Shown here: positions 60,193 through 64,000 of the stretch, piece after piece
Layout: each line of letters opens with the position of its first letter
Position numbering within the stretch: position 1 is the first letter of the stretch
Source of the DNA: Hydractinia symbiolongicarpus
Lineage: Eukaryota; Cnidaria; Hydrozoa; Anthoathecata; Hydractiniidae
Reading direction: 5' to 3'
DNA: 64,000 bases
Assembly: GCF_029227915.1 (NCBI RefSeq)
Contig: NC_079875.1
Span: 41,685,201 to 41,749,200, forward strand
Program-made: the position numbers and the translations under genes
The notes under the pieces: generated by a model
What the model was told of the DNA's origin: nothing
Databases searched by the model: none
Seen by the model: the letters and a program-made list of their open reading frames with translations, nothing else

Positions 60193-63100
60193 TTTTCGTT
60201 TGCCGGCGATTAAACCACTTTCATTAAGCGTCTCATCAAAAATGAAAACATTTTTGAAAACTACAAGTCTCATGCGTTTTAGTGGTGAAAAAATAATTTA
60301 AAAAATCGTTTGGGAAATGAGTTTACTCACAGTGTACTTTCTTTGTACACATTCGACTATACGGGCCAAGCCCGGGATTTACGGGAAATAGCGGGTTTTC
60401 GTTTGCCGGCGATTAAACCTGTTTCATTAAGCGTCTCATCAAAAATGAAAACATTTTTGAAAACTACAAGTCTCATGCGTTTTAGTGGTGAAAAAAATAA
60501 TTTAAAAAATCGTTCGGGAAATGATTTTACTCCCTGGGTACTTTCTTTGTATACATTCGACTATACGGGCCGAGTCCGGGGTTTACGGGAAATGGCGGGT
60601 TTTCGTTTGCCGGGGATTAAACCACTTTTATTCAGCGTCTCATCAAAAATGAAAACATTTTTGAAAACTACAAGTCTCATGCGTTTTAGTGGTGAAAAGA
60701 TAATTTAAAAAATCGTTTTGGAAATGAGTTTACTCACAGGGTACTTTCTTTGTATACATTCGACTATACGGGGCAAACCCGGGATTTACGGGAAATCGCG
60801 GGTTTTCGTTTGCCGGCGATTAAACCACTTTCATTAAGCGTCTCATCAAAAATAAAAACATTTCTGAAAACTACAAGTGTCATGCGTTTTAGTGGTGAAA
60901 AAATAATTTAAAAAATCGTTCGGGATATGAGTTTACTCCCTGGGTACTTTCTTTGTATACTTTTGACTATACGGGCCGAGTCCGAGGTTTACGGGAAATG
61001 GCGGGTTTTGGTTTGCCGGCGATTAAACTTCTTTTATTCAGCGTCTCATCAAAAATGAAAACATATTTGAAAACTACAAGTCTCGTGCGTTTTAGTGGTG
61101 AAAAGATAATTTAAAAAATCGTTTCGGAAATGAGTTTACTCACAGGGTACTTTCTTTGTATACATTCGACTATACGGGCAAGCCCGGGTTTTACGGGAAA
61201 TCGCGGGTTTTCGTTTGCCGGCGATTAAACCTCTTTCATTAAGCGTCTCATCAAAAATGAAAACATTTTTGAAAACTACAAGTCTCATGCGTTTTAGTGG
61301 TGAAAAAATAATTTAAAAAATCGTTTGGGAAATGAGTTTACTCCCTGGGTACTTTCTTTGTATACTTTTGACTATACGGGCCGAGTCTGGGATTTACGGG
61401 AAATCGCGGGTTTTTGTTTGCCGGCGATTAAACTTCTTTTATTCAGCGTCCCATCAAATATGAAAACATTTTTGAAAACTACAAGTCTCATGCGTTTTAG
61501 TGGTGAAAAATAATATAAAAAATCGTTCGGGAAATGAGTTTACTCCCTGGGTTCTTTCTTTGTATACTTTTGACTATACGGGCCGAGCCCGGGGTTTACG
61601 GGAAATGGCGGGTTTTCGTTTGCCGGCGATTAAACTTCTTTTATTCAGCGTCTCATCAAATATGAAAACATTTTTGAAAACTACAAGTCTCATGCGTTTT
61701 AGTGGTGAAAAATAATATAAAAAATCGTTCGGGAAATGAGTTTACTCCCTGGGTACTTTCTTTGTATACTTTTGACTATACGGGCCGGGTCCGGGGTTTA
61801 CGGGAAATGGCGGGTTTTCGTTTGCCGTGGATTAAACTTCTTTTATTCAGCGTCTCATCAAAAATGAAAACATTTTTGAAGACTACAAGTCTCATGCGTT
61901 TTAGTGGTGAAAAGATAATTTAAAAAATCGTTTTGGAAATGAGTTTACTCACAGGGTACTTTCTTTGTATACATTCGACTATACGGGCCAAGCCCGGGAT
62001 TTACGGGAAATCGCGGGTTTTCGTTTGCCGTCGATTAAACCACTTTCATTAAGCGTCTCATCAAAAATGAAAACATTTCTGAAAACTACAAGTCTCATGC
62101 GTTTTAGTGGTGAAAAAATAATTAAAAAATCGTTCTGGAAATGAGTTTACTCACAGTGTACTTTCTTTGTACACATTCGACTATACGGGCCAAGCCCGGG
62201 ATTTACGGGAAATCGAGGGTTTTCGTTTGCCGGCGATTAAACCTGTTTCATTAAGCGTCTCATCAAAAATGAAAACATTTTTGAAAACTACAAGTCTCAT
62301 GCGTTTTAGTGGTGAAAAAAATAATTTAAAAAATCGTTCGGGAAATGATTTTACTCCCTGGGTACTTTCTTTGTATACATTCGACTATACGGGCCGAGTC
62401 CGGGGTTTACGGGAAATGGCGGGTTTTCGTTGGCCGGGGATTAAACCACTTTTATTCAGCGTCTCATCAAAAATGAAAACATTTTTGAAAACTACAAGTC
62501 TCATGCGTTTTAGTGGTGAAAAGATAATTTAAAAAATTGTTTTGGAAATGAGTTTACTCACAGGGTACTTTCTTTGTATACATTCGACTATACGGGCCAA
62601 GCCCGGGATTTACGGGAAATCGCGGGTTTTCGTTTGCCGGCGATTAAACCACTTTCATTAAGCGTCTCATCAAAAATAAAAACATTTCTGAAAACTACAA
62701 GTCTCATGCGTTTTAGTGGTGAAAAAATAATTTAAAAAATCGTTCGGGATATGAGTTTACTCCCTGGGTACTTTCTTTGTATACTTTTGACTATACGGGC
62801 CGAGTCCGGGGTTTACGGGAAATGGCGGGTTTTGGTTTGCCGGCGATTAAACTTCTTTTATTCAGCGTCTCATCAAAAATGAAAACATATTTGAAAACTA
62901 CAAGTCTCGTGCGTTTTAGTGGTGAAAAGATAATGTAAAAAATCGTTTCGGAAATGAGTTTACTCACAGGGTACTTTCTTTGTATACATTCGACTATACG
63001 GGCAAGCCCGGGTTTTACGGGAAATCGCGGGTTTTCGTTTGCCGGCGATTAAACCTCTTTCATTAAGCGTCTCATCAAAAATGAAAACATTTTTGAAAAC

Positions 63101-63897
63101 TACAAGTCTCATGCGTTTTAGTGGTGAAAAAATAATTTAAAAAATCGTTTGGGAAATGAGTTTACTCCCTGGGTACTTTCTTTGTATACTTTTGACTATA
63201 CGGGCCGAGTCTGGGATTTACGGGAAATCGCGGGTTTTCGTTTGCCGGCGATTAAACTTCTTTTATTCAGCGTCCCATCAAATATGAAAACATTTTTGAA
63301 AACTGCAAGTCTCATGCGTTTTAGTGGTGAAAAATAATATAAAAAATCGTTCGGGAAATGAGTTTACTCCCTGGGTTCTTTCTTTGTATACTTTTGACTA
63401 TACGGGCCGAGCCCGGGGTTTACGGGAAATGGCGGGTTTTCGTTTGCCGGCGATTAAACTTCTTTTATTCAGCGTCTCATCAAATATGAAAACATTTTTG
63501 AAAACTACAAGTCTCATGCGTTTTAGTGGTGAAAAATAATATAAAAAATCGTTCGGGAAATGAGTTTACTCCCTGGGTACTTTCTTTGTATACTTTTGAC
63601 TATACGGGCCGAGTACGGGGTTTACGGGAAATGGGGGGTTTTTGTTTTCCGGCGACTAAACTTCTTTTATTCAGCGTCTCATCAAAAATGAAAATATTTT
63701 TGAAAACTACAAATCTCATGCGTTTTAGTGGTGAAAAGATAATTTAAAAAATCGTTTTGGAAATGAGTTTACTCACAGGGTACTTTCTTTGTATACATTT
63801 GACTACACGGGCAAAGCCCAGGATTTAAGGGAATTCGCGGGTTTTCGTTTGCCGGCGATTAAACCACTTTCATTAGGCGTCTCATCAAAAATGAAAA

Positions 63898-64000
63898 ATT
63901 TCTGAAAACTACAAGTCTCATGCGTTTTAGTGGTGAAAATATATTTAAAAAATCGTTCGGGAAATGAGTGTACTCCCTGGGTACTTCCTTTGTATACTTT
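63898..64000 (+). repeat. array continuation at the window edge
   Basis: Past the 4,663-bp copy the satellite continues with a further variant (AAAAATTTCTGAAAAC, GTGAAAATATATTTAAAAAA, GAGTGTACTCCC, GTACTTCCTTTG). It stops mid-monomer at the window end, so the array extends beyond. Confidence 0.85.

Larger units (their letters stand above)
60103..60305 (+). repeat. representative 203-bp monomer
   Basis: This copy is close to the consensus and exactly 203 bp, taking the start at the TCG after the A tract. In order it holds: a 5' part with GAAATGAGTTTACTC and GGTACTTTC; GTATAC and ATTCGACTATACGGGC at positions about 40-61; a GC-rich dyad at 66-90 containing CCCGGG; GTTTGCCGGCGATTAAAC at 96-113; CAGCGTCTCATC/AAAAATGAAAAC at about 124-147; ACAAGTCTCATGCG; and an A/T tract (AATAATTTAAAAAA) closing the unit. 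The consensus is about 38% GC with about 13 CpG. The oligo-A tracts recur once per 203 bp, a length near one nucleosome repeat, so one nucleosome per monomer is a reasonable inference. Confidence 0.9.
59284..63897 (+). repeat. 4,663-bp large duplication, copy 2
   Basis: This tandem copy of 54,621-59,234 keeps the same indels, including ATTTAAAAATCG near 59,690, GGGCAAGCCCGGGTTTTACGG and two 202-bp spaced monomers with GAAAAATAATATAAAAAATC. Homology ends at 63,897, where copy 1 reads AAAACATTTTTG and this copy AAAAATTTCTG. The near identity makes it the youngest large event in the window. Confidence 0.92.
1..64000 (+). repeat. satellite DNA array, ~203-bp monomer, head to tail
   Basis: The whole window is copies of one monomer. 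Anchor words such as TTTACTCCCTGGGTACTTTC, CGGCGATTAAAC, CAGCGTCTCATCAAAAATG and GCGTTTTAGTGGTGA recur every 203 bp or so from end to end. Equivalent points are spaced by multiples of 203 (406, 609, 812, 1,015), minus small shared indels. About 315 monomers fit. All lie in the same orientation except one 134-bp inverted piece near 48.1 kb. Both ends of the window are inside the array, so its full length is unknown. No transposon, gene or unique DNA interrupts it. Known biology: arrays like this typically form constitutive heterochromatin, often at centromeres. A centromeric role here is inference only. I do not recognise the family or the species. Confidence 0.98.

Noticed and set aside
60103-60305. 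Bacterial-type promoter or terminator in each monomer (TTGTATAC, A/T tract after a GC dyad)
   Set aside because: The dyad is not directly followed by a T-run and the window is a eukaryotic-type satellite. Single matches to short promoter words in an A/T-rich repeat carry no weight.
60103-60305. tRNA- or SINE-derived origin (GTTCGGGAAAT resembling a pol III B box)
   Set aside because: The match to GGTTCGANTCC is poor, there is no A box at the right distance, and no SINE tail or target-site duplication is visible.
1-64000. Many open frames of 62-132 codons with recurring protein-like words on the plus strand
   Set aside because: They recur with the satellite and overlap in different frames. 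Many need TTG or GTG starts, and they end at the A/T tract stop. The 203-bp period (2 mod 3) changes frame every monomer. The longest (121-132 codons) arise only where a 1-bp insertion lets the frame continue.
1-64000. CRISPR array
   Set aside because: Regular spacing is present, but the whole 203-bp unit is repeated. There are no short repeats separated by unique spacers and no cas genes.

Overview
The window is one uninterrupted block of tandem satellite DNA. A monomer of about 203 bp repeats head to tail, on one strand, from the first base to the last (roughly 315 copies). I found no protein-coding gene, RNA gene, transposable element, CRISPR array or unique sequence. This points to a eukaryotic heterochromatic array (centromeric, pericentromeric, subtelomeric or sex-chromosome type) from a long-read assembly. 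The species cannot be named from the sequence. The consensus monomer is about 38% GC but rich in CpG (about 13 per monomer, observed/expected about 1.7 by hand count). That fits a genome with little germline CpG methylation, such as many invertebrates, better than a typical vertebrate or plant.

The monomer, read from TCGTTCGGG, has a mixed 5' part, a GC-rich core (positions 66-90) forming an imperfect dyad around CCCGGG, and an A/T-rich 3' end with oligo-A tracts. Several classes can be recognised. Class N has CTTTAGATACATTCAAC. Class D has TTTTGACAATACGGG and almost always follows N. Others are a TTCTGGAAATGAG...CTCACAGGG class, a GATATACGGG/TTTTGTCGGCG class, and a TTCGTTAGCCGG/AAACCACATTC class. 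The order of classes defines higher-order repeats (HORs).

Layout. 1-240 is a variant segment that recurs at about 33.8 and 39.1 kb. 241-1909 is a 609-bp trimer HOR. 1332-9631 and 9632-17548 are two tandem copies of an 8.3-kb (41-monomer) unit; copy 1 has an internal 1,015-bp duplication and copy 2 an extra 609 bp. 17549-19310 is mixed and ends in a run of near-identical single monomers. 19311-24200 has nested 1,015/2,029/3,044-bp duplications. 24200-30205 is a mosaic with a 1,600-bp repeat. 30206-36068 and 36069-41321 are tandem copies of a 5.86-kb unit, followed by 1,621-bp and 1,011-bp tandem duplications up to about 45.1 kb. 45056-48078 is a 1,014-bp pentamer HOR in three copies, ended at 48079-48212 by the only inverted segment I found. 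48213-54620 is a mosaic. 54621-59283 and 59284-63897 are two nearly identical copies of a 4,663-bp unit, itself holding a 1,824-bp duplication.

The window is therefore best read as a record of satellite evolution by unequal exchange. It shows tandem duplications nested in tandem duplications, chimeric monomers at exchange points, one 23-bp deletion removing the core dyad that spread to five places, and one inversion with loss of sequence. The short open frames (60-132 codons) are satellite reading-frame artefacts. The period is not a multiple of three, many frames depend on TTG or GTG starts, and each ends in the A/T tract.
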